From assembly GCF_002879855.1 (NCBI RefSeq), contig NZ_PNYB01000009.1, forward strand, positions 124,001 through 188,000: DNA of 64,000 nt, given 5' to 3'. A program made the translations under genes and the position numbers. The notes below the pieces were generated by a model. The model was not told where the DNA came from. It made no database searches and saw only the letters and a program-made list of their open reading frames with translations. How positions within the stretch are numbered: position 1 is the first letter of the stretch; every line of letters begins with the position of its first letter. Source of the stretch: Trinickia soli (GTDB lineage Bacteria > Pseudomonadota > Gammaproteobacteria > Burkholderiales > Burkholderiaceae). Shown here in pieces: positions 36,477 to 45,891 of this stretch.

Positions 36477-36749
36477 TCAATCGGTGGAACCCGCCCTGGC
36501 CAACGCCGAGCGCACGCGCTCGGCGTCGAGCCGATAACGGCTCAGCTCTTCGCCGTTGCAGACGAGCACGGGGACGAGTTCGTCGTAGCGCTCGACGAGC
36601 AGCGGGTCGGCGTCGACATCGACCACCTCGACCGTGGCCCCGAACGCACGCGCCAGCGGTTCAAGCTCGACCCGCATCTCTTCGCAAAGATGACACCAGG
36701 CCCGCGAATAGAGGGTCAGCAGGGGTGCGCGCACGGCGGCCGACTTCAT
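36477..36749 (-). CDS. Glutaredoxin-family protein
   Basis: 90 residues, thioredoxin fold of the DUF836/glutaredoxin-like type. The redox motif is CHLC (SRAWCHLCEEM) at residues 19-22, with a cis-Pro in ELVPVLVCNGEEL and a third Cys in the same strand. Probably a cytoplasmic thiol-disulfide protein. The start overlaps the mucD stop (ATGA), so translation is coupled to the envelope protease. A link between redox state and envelope stress is plausible but unproven. Confidence 0.88.
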   Translation of the reverse strand: MKSAAVRAPLLTLYSRAWCHLCEEMRVELEPLARAFGATVEVVDVDADPLLVERYDELVPVLVCNGEELSRYRLDAERVRSALARAGSTD

Positions 36750-38272
36750 TTGCCCGGTGTGTGCGGCTTGATCGGCACGAACTGCGTGTTCTCTCCGCGG
36801 CGCACGAGCACGGGCACCATTTTCTGCGAATCGAGATGCGCCGCAACCTGGTCGAACTGCTTCGCACTCGACACATCGGTATCCCCGATGCGCACGATCA
36901 CGTCGCCCTTTTGCAGCCCGACGCGCGCGGCCGGTCCGTCGACGGCCTCGACCTGCACGCCGCCGGTGCTGAGCTTCATCGACTTCAGCTGGTCGGCCGA
37001 CAGATCCGACACCGTCACCCCGAGCGGATTGGACGGACGCGCTTTCGCCGCCGGGGCCTCATGCGCGTCGGCCTTCGCCACTTTTTCCGGCAGCGTTTGC
37101 ACGACCGTGATCGGCAATTCGCGCGATTGGCCTTTGCGCCAAATCGTTACCGTGGCCTTGCTGCCCGGCTTCGTGTCGCCGACCATGCGCGGCAGATCCG
37201 TGTCCGCTTCGACCGGAGCGCCGTTGAACTTCAAGATGATGTCGCCGGGCTGAATGCCCGCCTTGTCGGCCGGGCCGCCCGGCTCGACGTTGCTCACGAG
37301 CGCCCCTTCGGCGCGCGGCAGGCCAAGCGAGTCGGATACATCCTTCGTCACCTGCCCGATCGACACCGCGATCCGGCCGCGCACGACCTTGCCCGTCGAC
37401 TTAAGTTGCTCGGCCACGCGCATCGCTTCGTCGATAGGAATGGCGAAGGCGATACCCATGAAGCCGCCCGTGCGACTGTAGATCTGGGCATTGATGCCGA
37501 TCACCTCGCCTTGCATGTTGACGAGCGGGCCGCCCGAGTTGCCGGGATTGACGGCGGCGTCAGTCTGGATAAACGGCAGATAGTCGCCCGTCTCCCGCCC
37601 CTTCGCGCTGACGATGCCTTCGGTCACCGTATTGTCGAGCCCGAACGGCGAACCGATCGCGAGCACCCATTCGCCGACGCGCAGCTTGTTCGAATCCCCG
37701 ATCGTGACGGACGGCAGGTTCGCGGCATTGATCTTGACGATGGCGATATCGGTGCGATCGTCGACGCCGATCAGCCTGGCCTTGAACTCGCGCTTGTCGG
37801 TGAGCGTGACGTAGATGTTGTCGGCGTCATCGACGACGTGCGCGTTCGTCATCACATAGCCGTCGGACGAGAGGATGAAGCCCGAGCCGACGCCGTTGTT
37901 CTGCTCGCCGCCGTCGCCGTTATCGGACTGATCCGGGCTGCCGCCGCGATCGCCGCGCCCCCCCTTGTCGCCGCGGCCACCGCCGCGCGGCGAGTTGGGC
38001 GCCTGCGGCAGCGGGATGCCGAAAAAGCGCCGGAAGAACTCGGACATGTCGCCTTCGTCCATTCCGGGCGGCACGGCGCGTTGGCCGCTGGCCGTCGACA
38101 CACGAGAGGTCGTGCGGATGTTGACGACGGCCGGCCCGACCTTGTCGACGAGATCCGCGAAGTCGGGCAGGTTCGCGCCCGGAGCAATGGCCAACGCCGA
38201 GTGGGGCACGAACGACAGGCAAGCCATCGCTGCGGCGGCCGCGAAGAATTTGCGCACCGAGAGATTCGTCAT
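36746..38272 (-). CDS. mucD: Periplasmic serine protease, DegP/MucD family
   Basis: 508 residues. Signal peptide MTNLSVRKFF...PHSALA, then a trypsin-like domain with His (TNAHVVDD), Asp (DIAIVKI) and Ser (GNSGGPL), and two PDZ domains. Degrades and holds misfolded envelope proteins. A Gly/Arg/Asp-rich loop (PRGGGRGDKGGRGDRGG, about residues 92-115) between the first strands is unlike E. coli DegP and resembles Burkholderia MucD. Member of the rpoE-rseA-rseB-mucD operon: 20 bp after rseB. Confidence 0.95.
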   Translation of the reverse strand: MTNLSVRKFFAAAAAMACLSFVPHSALAIAPGANLPDFADLVDKVGPAVVNIRTTSRVSTASGQRAVPPGMDEGDMSEFFRRFFGIPLPQAPNSPRGGGRGDKGGRGDRGGSPDQSDNGDGGEQNNGVGSGFILSSDGYVMTNAHVVDDADNIYVTLTDKREFKARLIGVDDRTDIAIVKINAANLPSVTIGDSNKLRVGEWVLAIGSPFGLDNTVTEGIVSAKGRETGDYLPFIQTDAAVNPGNSGGPLVNMQGEVIGINAQIYSRTGGFMGIAFAIPIDEAMRVAEQLKSTGKVVRGRIAVSIGQVTKDVSDSLGLPRAEGALVSNVEPGGPADKAGIQPGDIILKFNGAPVEADTDLPRMVGDTKPGSKATVTIWRKGQSRELPITVVQTLPEKVAKADAHEAPAAKARPSNPLGVTVSDLSADQLKSMKLSTGGVQVEAVDGPAARVGLQKGDVIVRIGDTDVSSAKQFDQVAAHLDSQKMVPVLVRRGENTQFVPIKPHTPGK

Positions 38273-38292
38273 AAGGAAGGGGAGCGGAAGCG

Positions 38293-39333
38293 TTACTTGG
38301 TAGCTTTGTATTCTATGGCAGACGCGAATCGCTGCAGCGTTGTTTGAGGCACTTCCCCCAACACCGTGACCCAGAAATCGCGATATTTCGTCACCAGCAC
38401 GTGGGTCGCCCCGGTACTGCCCGCCCCTTCCTTGCGCGAATTATTCTCGGCGGGCTCGACGAAGACCGAGATTGTCGACAACCCGTCGGAAAACACGGCC
38501 TGGTCCACGGGAATCGGGGGCGCAGCGGCGTCGCGCGCGGCCATCGGCCGGCGCAATTGACGAATTTCGCGAAAACCGGCGACGTCAGGCTTGATGCGCC
38601 ATCCTTGCGCCTGCATGTCGATGGGCGATACGGGCGGATGCACGACCGTCCAGCCGCTGGTGTTGTGCATGCCCGCGACAATGCCCGATTTCCGCGCAGG
38701 CACGCCGATGCGCACCTGCGTGAACGCAATCTGCTCGAGCACCTGGCCTGAGGCATCGAGCGTCTGCACACGCAGCAGCAGGCCTGTCTTTGCATCGGCC
38801 CAGAGCTTATAGGCGAAACGGTAAACATCCTTCGGATCGAGTTCGATCACCTGCGCATCGAGCCCCGCCACGCGGTCGCCGCTGAGCAATTTCGGGTCGT
38901 AGACGGACAGCACCTGCTCCGCACCGGCGCTCATCAGAGCGGGGAACGCGTCGCGGTTCAGACGCTTTTCCACGACACACAAATGCCGCTCGGGCACGAA
39001 AGTGTAAAGGTCGTCGTCGTGACGCAGGAGCTTGCGCGGCTGGCCGTCGAGGCTTTCCAGCGATTCGAATTCGCCCTCGCCGCGCACCGCGTAATGCTCG
39101 ATCCGCGAAGATTGCACGAAATTGCCACGCTGATAGACGAAGACGCCCTCGTAGTTTTCACGTCGCGCCGCATCGTGAATTCGATCGAGCCAGGCGGAGG
39201 CCCGTTCACGGGCGGAGGAATCGGCCTGGGCGAGCGCCACGCGCGGGCAAACCGACAACAGCGCGGCCACGCAAATCAGCCACGCCGCCCCCTGCCCCCG
39301 GGCGGCGGCGCGCATCGTGCGCAATGTCTGCAT
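38293..39333 (-). CDS. rseB: Sigma-E factor regulatory protein RseB (MucB)
   Basis: 346-residue periplasmic protein that binds RseA and protects it from DegS. Signal peptide (WLICVAALLSVCPRVALAQ), lipid-sensing N-terminal domain (DAARRENYEGVFVYQRGN, KLLRHDDDLYTFVPERH), then a smaller C-terminal domain (HVLVTKYRDFWVTVLGEVP). It starts four bases after the rseA stop, so probably coupled. Confidence 0.93.
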   Translation of the reverse strand: MQTLRTMRAAARGQGAAWLICVAALLSVCPRVALAQADSSARERASAWLDRIHDAARRENYEGVFVYQRGNFVQSSRIEHYAVRGEGEFESLESLDGQPRKLLRHDDDLYTFVPERHLCVVEKRLNRDAFPALMSAGAEQVLSVYDPKLLSGDRVAGLDAQVIELDPKDVYRFAYKLWADAKTGLLLRVQTLDASGQVLEQIAFTQVRIGVPARKSGIVAGMHNTSGWTVVHPPVSPIDMQAQGWRIKPDVAGFREIRQLRRPMAARDAAAPPIPVDQAVFSDGLSTISVFVEPAENNSRKEGAGSTGATHVLVTKYRDFWVTVLGEVPQTTLQRFASAIEYKATK

Positions 39334-39337
39334 CGGC

Positions 39338-39943
39338 TTATTGGCCTTCGGAAGTCTGAACGGCGGCGCGAATCAGCGGCATCGAGCCAGGCACCATCGG
39401 CTGCTGGGCGAATTGTTGGTGTGCTTCCAGATATTGGTCGAGACTGGCATCGCGGATGATGTTGCCGCTCTGCGCGCCTGCGCCCGACATCGCGACGGTC
39501 TGCACGCCGCCCGCGCGAGCATTGGTGGACGCCGTTTGGACCGCTCCCTGCGATGCGCCGTGCTGGAACTGCGGCAGGACGATCCAACTGAGCGTGGCCA
39601 CCGCCGCAGCCACGGCAAGCGCGGGCGCGACACGCCGGCGCAGCGCCGATGCGCCGTGCCGGGCCGTCGCGCGCGCGGGAATCAGGATATGCGGCTCGGC
39701 TTCCAGCCGCGCCGCGAACCCGCTCAGAAAAGCACTGCTCGCAGCGGGATGAATCGCCAGATCGTCGGAGCGCAAAGCGTCGCCGATCAGGTGGTATGCC
39801 GACCATGTGGTTCGATCCGCATGATCGAACCCGGTCAGCATCTGGTCGAACGACTCGGAAGGATCAAGCCCTTCCCCATCGACAAATGCGGACAAACGCT
39901 CGCTGCGCGAGTTCCGTTGCGACTCCATCGAGACCGACCCCAT
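39338..39943 (-). CDS. rseA: Anti-sigma-E factor RseA (MucA)
   Basis: 201 residues, single-pass inner-membrane protein. The cytoplasmic N-terminal anti-sigma domain (SERLSAFVDGEGL ... TTWSAYHLIGDALR) holds RpoE; a membrane segment is at about 110-130 (VAPALAVAAAVATLSWIVLP); the rest is periplasmic and Gln/Ala-rich, ending in QQFAQQPMVPGSMPLIR, the RseB-binding type of tail. Two in-frame ATGs (39955, 39943) could serve; I use 39943 since GGGGAG lies four to five bases before. Between rpoE (91 bp) and rseB (4 bp). Confidence 0.9.
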   Translation of the reverse strand: MGSVSMESQRNSRSERLSAFVDGEGLDPSESFDQMLTGFDHADRTTWSAYHLIGDALRSDDLAIHPAASSAFLSGFAARLEAEPHILIPARATARHGASALRRRVAPALAVAAAVATLSWIVLPQFQHGASQGAVQTASTNARAGGVQTVAMSGAGAQSGNIIRDASLDQYLEAHQQFAQQPMVPGSMPLIRAAVQTSEGQ

Positions 39944-40034
39944 GACGCTCCCCATCTTACAAACACCCCGTAGTGATACCACTTGACCCGGTTCTCGTTG
40001 GCATAGCCGAGCCTTTACCGTTTTACCGCGAGCG

Positions 40035-40634
40035 CTACCAGCGCTTGCCCTCCGGCGTATCGAGCAGCGGACGCAATTTTGACGCAATCGCCTCCCGAGC
40101 GCGAAAAATTCGCGATCGAACCGTTCCGATGGGGCACCCCATCATGTCGGCGATTTCCTCGTAGCTCAGCCCTTCGATTTCCCGAAGGGTAATAGCCACC
40201 CGAAGCTCTTCGGGCAGCAGGGCCATTGCAGCGTTGACCGTCTGTGCGATCTGCTTGCTCATCAACATCGACTCAGGCGTGTTGATATCCCTTAGTTGAT
40301 CGGCGTCGGAGAAAGTTTCCGCCTCTTCGGCGTTTGCTTCGGTCGAAGTGGGCGCGCGCCGGCTTTGCGTCGCGAGATAGTTCTTCGCCGTGTTGACTGC
40401 AATCCGGTACAGCCACGTGTAAAACGCCGACTCGCCGCGGAACTGCGGCAGCGCGCGATAGGCTTTGATGAACGCATCCTGCGCGACGTCCTCGACCTCG
40501 GCCGGGTCGCGCACGAGACGCGAGATCAAGCGAATGATCTTGCGATGGTATTTCGAGACCAGGAGTTCGAACGCTGCCTTATCGCCCTGCTGCACGCGCT
40601 CGACCAGTACCTGATCGATTTCTTTTTCACTCAC
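40035..40634 (-). CDS. rpoE: RNA polymerase sigma-E factor (AlgU/RpoE)
   Basis: 199-residue ECF sigma factor for the envelope stress response. Region 2 is YHRKIIRLISRLVRDPAEVEDVAQDAF, region 2.4 YTWLYRIAVNTAKNYL; region 4 has LPEELRVAITLREIEGLSYEEIADMMGCPIGTVRSRI split over its helices. I chose GTG 40634 (VSEKEIDQVLVERV aligns one to one with the AlgU N-terminus); the ATG at 40667 would add 11 residues. A candidate dyad and a 13-bp duplication lie upstream. rseA and rseB, its inhibitors, follow. Confidence 0.96.
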   Translation of the reverse strand: MSEKEIDQVLVERVQQGDKAAFELLVSKYHRKIIRLISRLVRDPAEVEDVAQDAFIKAYRALPQFRGESAFYTWLYRIAVNTAKNYLATQSRRAPTSTEANAEEAETFSDADQLRDINTPESMLMSKQIAQTVNAAMALLPEELRVAITLREIEGLSYEEIADMMGCPIGTVRSRIFRAREAIASKLRPLLDTPEGKRW

Positions 40635-40713
40635 CTGATGGGGTCCGTTCACTTGGGAGGGGTGCATCGCGGAGCGCTATTGTAGCGTCCCCATCAAACC
40701 CTCATGCACCATG

Positions 40714-40767
40714 TGTAACCGTCGTTACGGCCGTTACAGATTGGTCTTACGCCGTGGTCTTACGCCG
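40714..40767. repeat. Dyad and 13-bp tandem duplication upstream of rpoE
   Basis: TGTAAC (40714-40719) and GTTACA (40733-40738) form an inverted repeat with 13 bases between; a third GTTAC lies inside. Next to it TGGTCTTACGCCG is present twice without a gap (40742-40754, 40755-40767). The ygfX-like stop is at 40787. The dyad is 80 bp before the rpoE start, where an operator could act; the duplication looks recent. Confidence 0.6.
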
Positions 40768-40786
40768 CAGCGCGGTGCCGCCGCGC

Positions 40787-41239
40787 CTACGCGGCATGAC
40801 GGCCGCGTACGGCCAATTCGCGAAAAACCGCCGCATCGACGGAATCGGCCGCGACGATGAGGACGTTCGGCCGCCGCCCGTCCGCACCGTCGACGGCCAA
40901 CACCAGCAACCGCTCGGCCCACTGCGTCGCGCCGACAATGCGCCCTTGAAGCCGCGCGCGCCCGCACCGATCGAACGCGGCGATTGCCTCGCCCGTCAAT
41001 TCGAGCAGCGCCGGGTGCCGACGCTCGTGCCGCACGAGACACACGCCGAGCGCAGCGACGACGGTCACAGCCAGCCAAAGCGCATCGATCTTCCCGAGGT
41101 GCGCGGCGGCCGTGGCATAGGCAGCCCCCGCGCAAACGACGACGAACGCGAGCGACGCAAGGCGTATCGCGACCGAGCTGCGCAACGCGACGCGCCGCGG
41201 CCTGCCCGGTTCGCGATAGAAGCCTGCAGCCTCAGTCAA
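40787..41239 (-). CDS. YgfX-like membrane protein
   Basis: 150 residues. Two adjacent membrane segments (about 27-45 and 50-68: LASLAFVVVCAGAAY and ALWLAVTVVAALGVCLV) and a cytoplasmic C-terminal part. Its end, LIVAADSVDAAVFRELAV, matches the LWLAADSMDEAEWRDL region of E. coli YgfX/CptA, also a two-span protein of 135 residues, so I assign the family. E. coli YgfX is tied to SdhE and cell division proteins; here it lies 13 bp after fabF, and no sdhE is present. Role unknown. Confidence 0.72.
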   Translation of the reverse strand: MTEAAGFYREPGRPRRVALRSSVAIRLASLAFVVVCAGAAYATAAAHLGKIDALWLAVTVVAALGVCLVRHERRHPALLELTGEAIAAFDRCGRARLQGRIVGATQWAERLLVLAVDGADGRRPNVLIVAADSVDAAVFRELAVRGRHAA

Positions 41240-41252
41240 CGGACCGCCGCGC

Positions 41253-42491
41253 TCAGATGCGCTTGAAGACGAGCGTGCCGTTCGTGCCGCCGAACCCGAA
41301 CGAGTTCTTCAGCGCGACGTCGATCTTCATCTCCCGGGCCGTGTTCGCGCAGTAGTCGAGATCACATTCCGGGTCTTGATTGAAGATGTTGATCGTCGGC
41401 GGCGACACCTGGTGATGAACGGCCAACACCGTGAACACCGACTCGAGGCCGCCCGAGCCGCCGAGCAAGTGGCCCGTCATCGACTTCGTCGAATTGACGA
41501 CGGTCTTCTTCGCGTGCTCGCCCAGCGCGCGCTTGATGCCGGTGGTTTCGGCGATATCGCCGAGCGGCGTCGACGTGCCGTGCGCGTTGACGTAATTGAC
41601 CTCGTCACCGTTGATGCCGGCATTGCGCAGCGCCGCGGCCATGCAGCGACGGGCGCCATCGCCGTCTTCGAGCGGAGCAGTCATGTGATACGCGTCGGCG
41701 CTCATCCCATAACCGGCAATTTCGGCGTAGATCTTCGCGCCGCGCGCCTTCGCATGCTCGTACTCTTCGAGCACCATGACGCCCGCACCCTCGCCGAGCA
41801 CGAAGCCGTCACGATCCTTGTCCCAGGGACGACTGGCCGTGGCCGGATCGTCGTTGCGCTGAGACAGCGCACGCGCCGCGGCGAAACCACCGATGCCAAG
41901 CGGCGACACGGTCGCTTCCGCGCCGCCCGCGAGCATGACGTCGGCGTCGCCGTATTCGATCAGGCGCGCAGCCTCGCCGATACAGTGCAGCCCCGTCGTA
42001 CAAGCCGTGACGATCGCGAGGTTCGGCCCTTTGAGACCGAATTTCATCGACAGGTGGCCCGAAATCATGTTGATGATCGAGGCCGGGACGAAAAACGGCG
42101 AAATGCGGCGCGGGCCGCGATTGAGCAGTTCCGTCTGCGTCACTTCGATCAGCGGCAGGCCGCCAATGCCGGAGCCGACCACGACGCCGGCACGCTCCGC
42201 ATTGGCTTCGGTGATTTCGATGCCGCTGTCCTGCATCGCCTGCATGCCGGCCGCCATGCCGTAATGGATGAACGTATCCATATGGCGGGCTTCCTTGGCG
42301 GGCATGTAATCTTCGACGTTGAAGCCTTTCACTTCGCCAGCGAAGCGCGTCGAGAAGTTCGTTGCGTCGAACTTCGTGATGGTCGCGATACCGGACTTGC
42401 CGGCGACCAGATTGGCCCACCCGTCGGCAACATTATTGCCAACAGGCGACACCAGTCCCAAGCCTGTTACAACAACACGGCGACGGCTCAC
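41253..42491 (-). CDS. fabF: Beta-ketoacyl-ACP synthase II
   Basis: 412-residue condensing enzyme for chain elongation, including unsaturated acids. The catalytic triad Cys-His-His is in [20 protein letters not shown] and [15 protein letters not shown]. The start is GTG ([18 protein letters not shown]) with AAGGGG five bases before; an ATG at 42530 is in frame but its added residues do not fit. A terminator-like hairpin separates it from acpP, yet the order acpP-fabF is standard. Confidence 0.96.
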   Translation of the reverse strand: MSRRRVVVTGLGLVSPVGNNVADGWANLVAGKSGIATITKFDATNFSTRFAGEVKGFNVEDYMPAKEARHMDTFIHYGMAAGMQAMQDSGIEITEANAERAGVVVGSGIGGLPLIEVTQTELLNRGPRRISPFFVPASIINMISGHLSMKFGLKGPNLAIVTACTTGLHCIGEAARLIEYGDADVMLAGGAEATVSPLGIGGFAAARALSQRNDDPATASRPWDKDRDGFVLGEGAGVMVLEEYEHAKARGAKIYAEIAGYGMSADAYHMTAPLEDGDGARRCMAAALRNAGINGDEVNYVNAHGTSTPLGDIAETTGIKRALGEHAKKTVVNSTKSMTGHLLGGSGGLESVFTVLAVHHQVSPPTINIFNQDPECDLDYCANTAREMKIDVALKNSFGFGGTNGTLVFKRI

Positions 42492-42510
42492 GGTAACCCC
42501 TTTTTCATAA

Positions 42511-42567
42511 ATGACAAAAGCAAAAGCCACAGCGACCCCAGGAAACTGCCCCTGTGACCCTGTGGCT
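42511..42567 (-). terminator. Terminator or attenuator between acpP and fabF
   Basis: On the minus strand AGCCACAG (42567-42560) pairs exactly with CTGTGGCT (42532-42525), with a smaller CAGG/CCTG stem inside the 27-base loop, then TTTGCTTTTG. It would lower fabF expression relative to acpP, as is known for acpP in other bacteria. Confidence 0.6.
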
Positions 42568-42648
42568 AAGAATTCGACACCAGCATCGGCATCCGACGTG
42601 AAAACGCGTCAAACGCGGCCGGCGCAAACGCGCCAGGCGCGCGAAGCG

Positions 42649-42888
42649 TTACGCCTTGACGTTGGCGCGAGCGTAGTCGATCGCTTGCTGAACCGTCGTG
42701 ATCTTTTCGGCTTCCTCGTCCGGAATTTCCATGCCGAACTCGTCTTCCAGCGCCATCACGAGCTCAACGGTATCGAGCGAGTCTGCGCCGAGGTCGTTCA
42801 CGAACGAAGCTTCGTTCTTGATTTCAGCTTCGGCAACGCCCAGTTGTTCCGCGACGATCTTCTTGACGCGCTGTTCGATGTTGTCCAT
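42649..42888 (-). CDS. acpP: Acyl carrier protein
   Basis: 79-residue acidic four-helix protein. The phosphopantetheine serine is in [19 protein letters not shown] near residue 39. It carries the growing acyl chain for FabD/H/G/F, all encoded here; AcpS, which activates it, is also in this window (29105). CGGAGGG ribosome site eight bases before. It has its own promoter and a following hairpin, so probably a separate abundant transcript. Confidence 0.98.
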
Positions 42889-42929
42889 TACCCCTCCGAG
42901 GGAAAAAGTTCAAAATTGCAAGTGCGCGC

Positions 42930-42938
42930 ATTTTATCA
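42930..42938 (-). promoter_or_regulatory. Extended -10 promoter for acpP
   Basis: On the minus strand TGATAAAAT: TG, one base, then TAAAAT (5 of 6). It is 42 bases before the acpP ATG. No good -35 at 17 bp. It lies in the 143-bp fabG-acpP gap. Confidence 0.5.
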
Positions 42939-43031
42939 GGTTTGCCTGCTCAAAAAGCGCGCTCAGCTAAGGTTGAGGCTTCGCGCCGGAAGCGTTCGGC
43001 TACCGCCGGCGCGGATGGTAAACGAAATTCG

Positions 43032-43781
43032 TCAAGACATGTACATCCCGCCGTTCACATGCAACGTCGTGCCGGTGATGTACCCGGCCTGCGGCGAAGC
43101 AAGGAACGCAACGGCATGGCCGATGTCCTCGGCGCTGCCCAGCCGTCCGAGCGGGATTTGCGTCTTCAGTGCGGCTTGTTGCTCTTCGGGCAGCACCTTC
43201 GTCATATCGGTATCGATGAACCCCGGCGCCACGCAGTTGACCGTGATGCCGCGGCTGCCGATCTCGCGCGCGAGCGCACGCGTCATGCCCGCCACGCCGG
43301 CTTTCGCCGCCGCGTAGTTGATCTGCCCCGGGTTGCCCGCCGACCCAACGACCGAGGTGATATTGATGATGCGGCCGCCGCGCGCCTTCATCATCGGGCG
43401 CAGGACGGCGCGCGATAGCCGGAACACGGCCTTCAGGTTCGTATCGATGACGGCGTCCCACTCGTCGTCCTTCATGCGCATCGCCAGTTGATCGCGCGTG
43501 ATGCCGGCGTTGTTCACGAGCACGTTCAGCGCGCCGAATTCCTTCACGAGCGAATCGATCAGGGCATCGACGGCCTGAGCGTCGTTGACTTCAAGCACGG
43601 CGCCGCGCCCGGCCAGGCCCTCGGCCCCCAGCGCCTCGGTGATGCCGGCGGCGCCGGCTTCGCTCGTGGCCGTACCGATGACGGTGGCGCCTTGTCGCGC
43701 GAGCACGAGCGCGATCGCCCGGCCGATGCCGCGCGAGGCGCCCGTCACGAGGGCAACGTGTTTATCGAGTGCTTTTTCCAT
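43032..43781 (-). CDS. fabG: 3-oxoacyl-ACP reductase
   Basis: 249-residue short-chain dehydrogenase using NADPH. GASRGIGRAIA cofactor loop, NNAG, catalytic Ser in ITSVVGSAG, and the YxxxK pair in INYAAAKAGVAG. The end HVNGGMYMS is typical of FabG. The start is the ATG at 43781; in-frame codons to 43802 have no homology. Between fabD and acpP. Confidence 0.97.
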   Translation of the reverse strand: MEKALDKHVALVTGASRGIGRAIALVLARQGATVIGTATSEAGAAGITEALGAEGLAGRGAVLEVNDAQAVDALIDSLVKEFGALNVLVNNAGITRDQLAMRMKDDEWDAVIDTNLKAVFRLSRAVLRPMMKARGGRIINITSVVGSAGNPGQINYAAAKAGVAGMTRALAREIGSRGITVNCVAPGFIDTDMTKVLPEEQQAALKTQIPLGRLGSAEDIGHAVAFLASPQAGYITGTTLHVNGGMYMS

Positions 43782-43874
43782 GATGGTTCGGATGTTCCGC
43801 AATGACGCGGTGGATTTCTGGCAGGTTGTCGATCTTCTTCGTATCGGCCGCAGATGAGTCCGAAGGCTCAGGCT

Positions 43875-44813
43875 TCACGCGCCGAGCAGCTTCAGCGTCT
43901 CGTCGAGCGAGGCCGGATCCGTGATTGCGGCACCGACGAGATTGCCGTCGATGCGCTTGGTCAGCCCGGCGAGCACTTTGCCGGGGCCGCACTCGATCAA
44001 ATGCGTCACGCCGTCCCTGGCCATGGCCTGTACGCATTCCACCCAGCGCACAGCCCCCGCCGCCTGACGCACGAGCGCATCTTTGATGGCGGCCGGTTCG
44101 GACACCGTGGCCACATCGACGTTGTTGACGACGGGAATCTGCGGCACCTTGATGTCGACGCCGGCGAGATATTCGCGCAGGCGATCCGAGGCAGGCTGGA
44201 GCAACGACGAATGGAACGGCGCCGAGACCGGCAGCGGCAGCGCGCGCTTCGCTCCTTTCGCCTTCGCCAGTTCGCATGCCTTTTCGACGGCAGCCTTGTG
44301 GCCCGCGATCACGACCTGCGCCGGCGCATTGAAGTTGACCGCCTCCACTACGCCGCTGCTTTCGCGCGCCGCTTCCGCGCAGACGGCATGCACCGTGTCG
44401 TCGTCGAGACCGAGGATGGCGGCCATGCCGCCAACGCCGACCGGCACGGCCGTTTGCATCGCCTGGGCGCGAAAGCGCACGAGCGGCACGGCGTCGCGAA
44501 AGGCGAGCGCACCCGCGGCGACGAGCGCCGTGTACTCGCCGAGGCTGTGACCTGCGACGACTGCCGGCGCGGCCCCGCCCGCTTCGCGCCAGGCGCGGTA
44601 GATCGCGTAAGCGGCCGTCAACATGACCGGCTGGGTATTCGTAGTGAGATTGAGTTCTTCGGCCGGGCCCTCGGCGATCAGCTTGGCGAGATCCTGACCT
44701 AGTGCGTCGGACGCCTCCTGAAGCGTCTCGCGGACAACCGCACGATCGGAAAATGCATTCAACATGCCGACCGATTGCGATCCTTGTCCCGGAAAAACGA
44801 ACGCAAATTTCAT
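43875..44813 (-). CDS. fabD: Malonyl-CoA-ACP transacylase
   Basis: 312 residues. It loads malonate onto AcpP. The nucleophile Ser is in GHSLGEYTALVAAG near residue 92, with FVFPGQGSQSVGM at the N-terminus, the Arg in RAQAMQTAV and the His in VSAPFHSSLLQPA. Gap to fabH is 88 bp, to fabG 93 bp. Confidence 0.97.
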   Translation of the reverse strand: MKFAFVFPGQGSQSVGMLNAFSDRAVVRETLQEASDALGQDLAKLIAEGPAEELNLTTNTQPVMLTAAYAIYRAWREAGGAAPAVVAGHSLGEYTALVAAGALAFRDAVPLVRFRAQAMQTAVPVGVGGMAAILGLDDDTVHAVCAEAARESSGVVEAVNFNAPAQVVIAGHKAAVEKACELAKAKGAKRALPLPVSAPFHSSLLQPASDRLREYLAGVDIKVPQIPVVNNVDVATVSEPAAIKDALVRQAAGAVRWVECVQAMARDGVTHLIECGPGKVLAGLTKRIDGNLVGAAITDPASLDETLKLLGA

Positions 44814-44901
44814 ATCGTTCCCAAAATGTGAGCCTTGTTGACGCGAGCGGCGCGCGCATTGCCCCCGGCCGAGCGCCGGTTGCCGGACCGCCCGCAGCCG
44901 A

Positions 44902-45891
44902 TCAGTAGCGAATGAGCGACGCGCCCCAGGTGAAGCCGCCGCCGACGCCTTCGATGAGCACGTTCTGGCCGCGCTTGATGCGCCCGTCGCGCACCGCGAG
45001 ATCGAGCGCGAGCGGAATCGACGCGGCCGACGTATTGCCGTGCTCGCCGACCGTCACGACCATGCGCTCTTGCGGCAAGCCGAGCTTGCGGCAAGTGTGC
45101 GACATGATACGGATATTGGCCTGGTGCGGAATCAGCCAATCGACCTGGTCGGGCGAAACGTCGGCCTTGGCGAGGGCCTCGAGGGCAACCTTCTCGAGCA
45201 CGTTGACGGCCAACTTGAAGACCGCCTGCCCATCCATATGAAGGAACGCGCTGCCCGCGACGACGCCGCCGTTGACATGGCCCGGCGTGCAAAGAATGCT
45301 GGCGTAGCTCCCGTCCGCATGGAGCGCGCTCGAAAGCACGCCCGGCTCGTCCGACGCCTGCAGAATCGCGGCGCCGGCGCCGTCGCCGAACAACACGCAC
45401 GTGGTGCGATCGTTGAAATCGAGAATGCGCGAGAACGTCTCGGCGCCGACGATGAGCGCCGTGCGGTGCTGGCCGCTGCGGATCAGCGCATCGACCGTCG
45501 CGACGGCATAGGCGAAACCCGAGCAAACGGCCTGGATATCGAACGCGGCGCCGCCGTTCTTGATCTGCAGTTTGTCCTGCAGCAGGCAAGCGGTGCTCGG
45601 AAACACGAAATCGGGCGTGGACGTGGCGACCACGATCAGATCAATCGTCTGCGGGTCGACATCGGCCGCTTCGATTGCACGTTGCGCCGCGATTAGCGCG
45701 AGATCGCTCGTCGTGACGTTGGCTTCGGCAAAATGACGCGCGTGGATGCCCGTGCGCGCGACGATCCATTCGTCACTCGTTTCGACGCCGCGCCGGGCCA
45801 GTCGATCCGCGAGCTCTTGATTCGTGACACGGCCGGGCGGCAGATAGCTGCCGGTGCCGAGCACGCGGGAGTAAATAGTCGGTTGGGCCAT
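44902..45891 (-). CDS. fabH: Beta-ketoacyl-ACP synthase III
   Basis: 329 residues. It starts fatty acid synthesis by condensing acetyl-CoA with malonyl-ACP. The triad is Cys ([13 protein letters not shown]), His ([11 protein letters not shown]) and Asn ([12 protein letters not shown]). [13 protein letters not shown] at the start is typical. The ATG at 45891 abuts the plsX stop at 45892 without a gap. Confidence 0.97.
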   Translation of the reverse strand: MAQPTIYSRVLGTGSYLPPGRVTNQELADRLARRGVETSDEWIVARTGIHARHFAEANVTTSDLALIAAQRAIEAADVDPQTIDLIVVATSTPDFVFPSTACLLQDKLQIKNGGAAFDIQAVCSGFAYAVATVDALIRSGQHRTALIVGAETFSRILDFNDRTTCVLFGDGAGAAILQASDEPGVLSSALHADGSYASILCTPGHVNGGVVAGSAFLHMDGQAVFKLAVNVLEKVALEALAKADVSPDQVDWLIPHQANIRIMSHTCRKLGLPQERMVVTVGEHGNTSAASIPLALDLAVRDGRIKRGQNVLIEGVGGGFTWGASLIRY

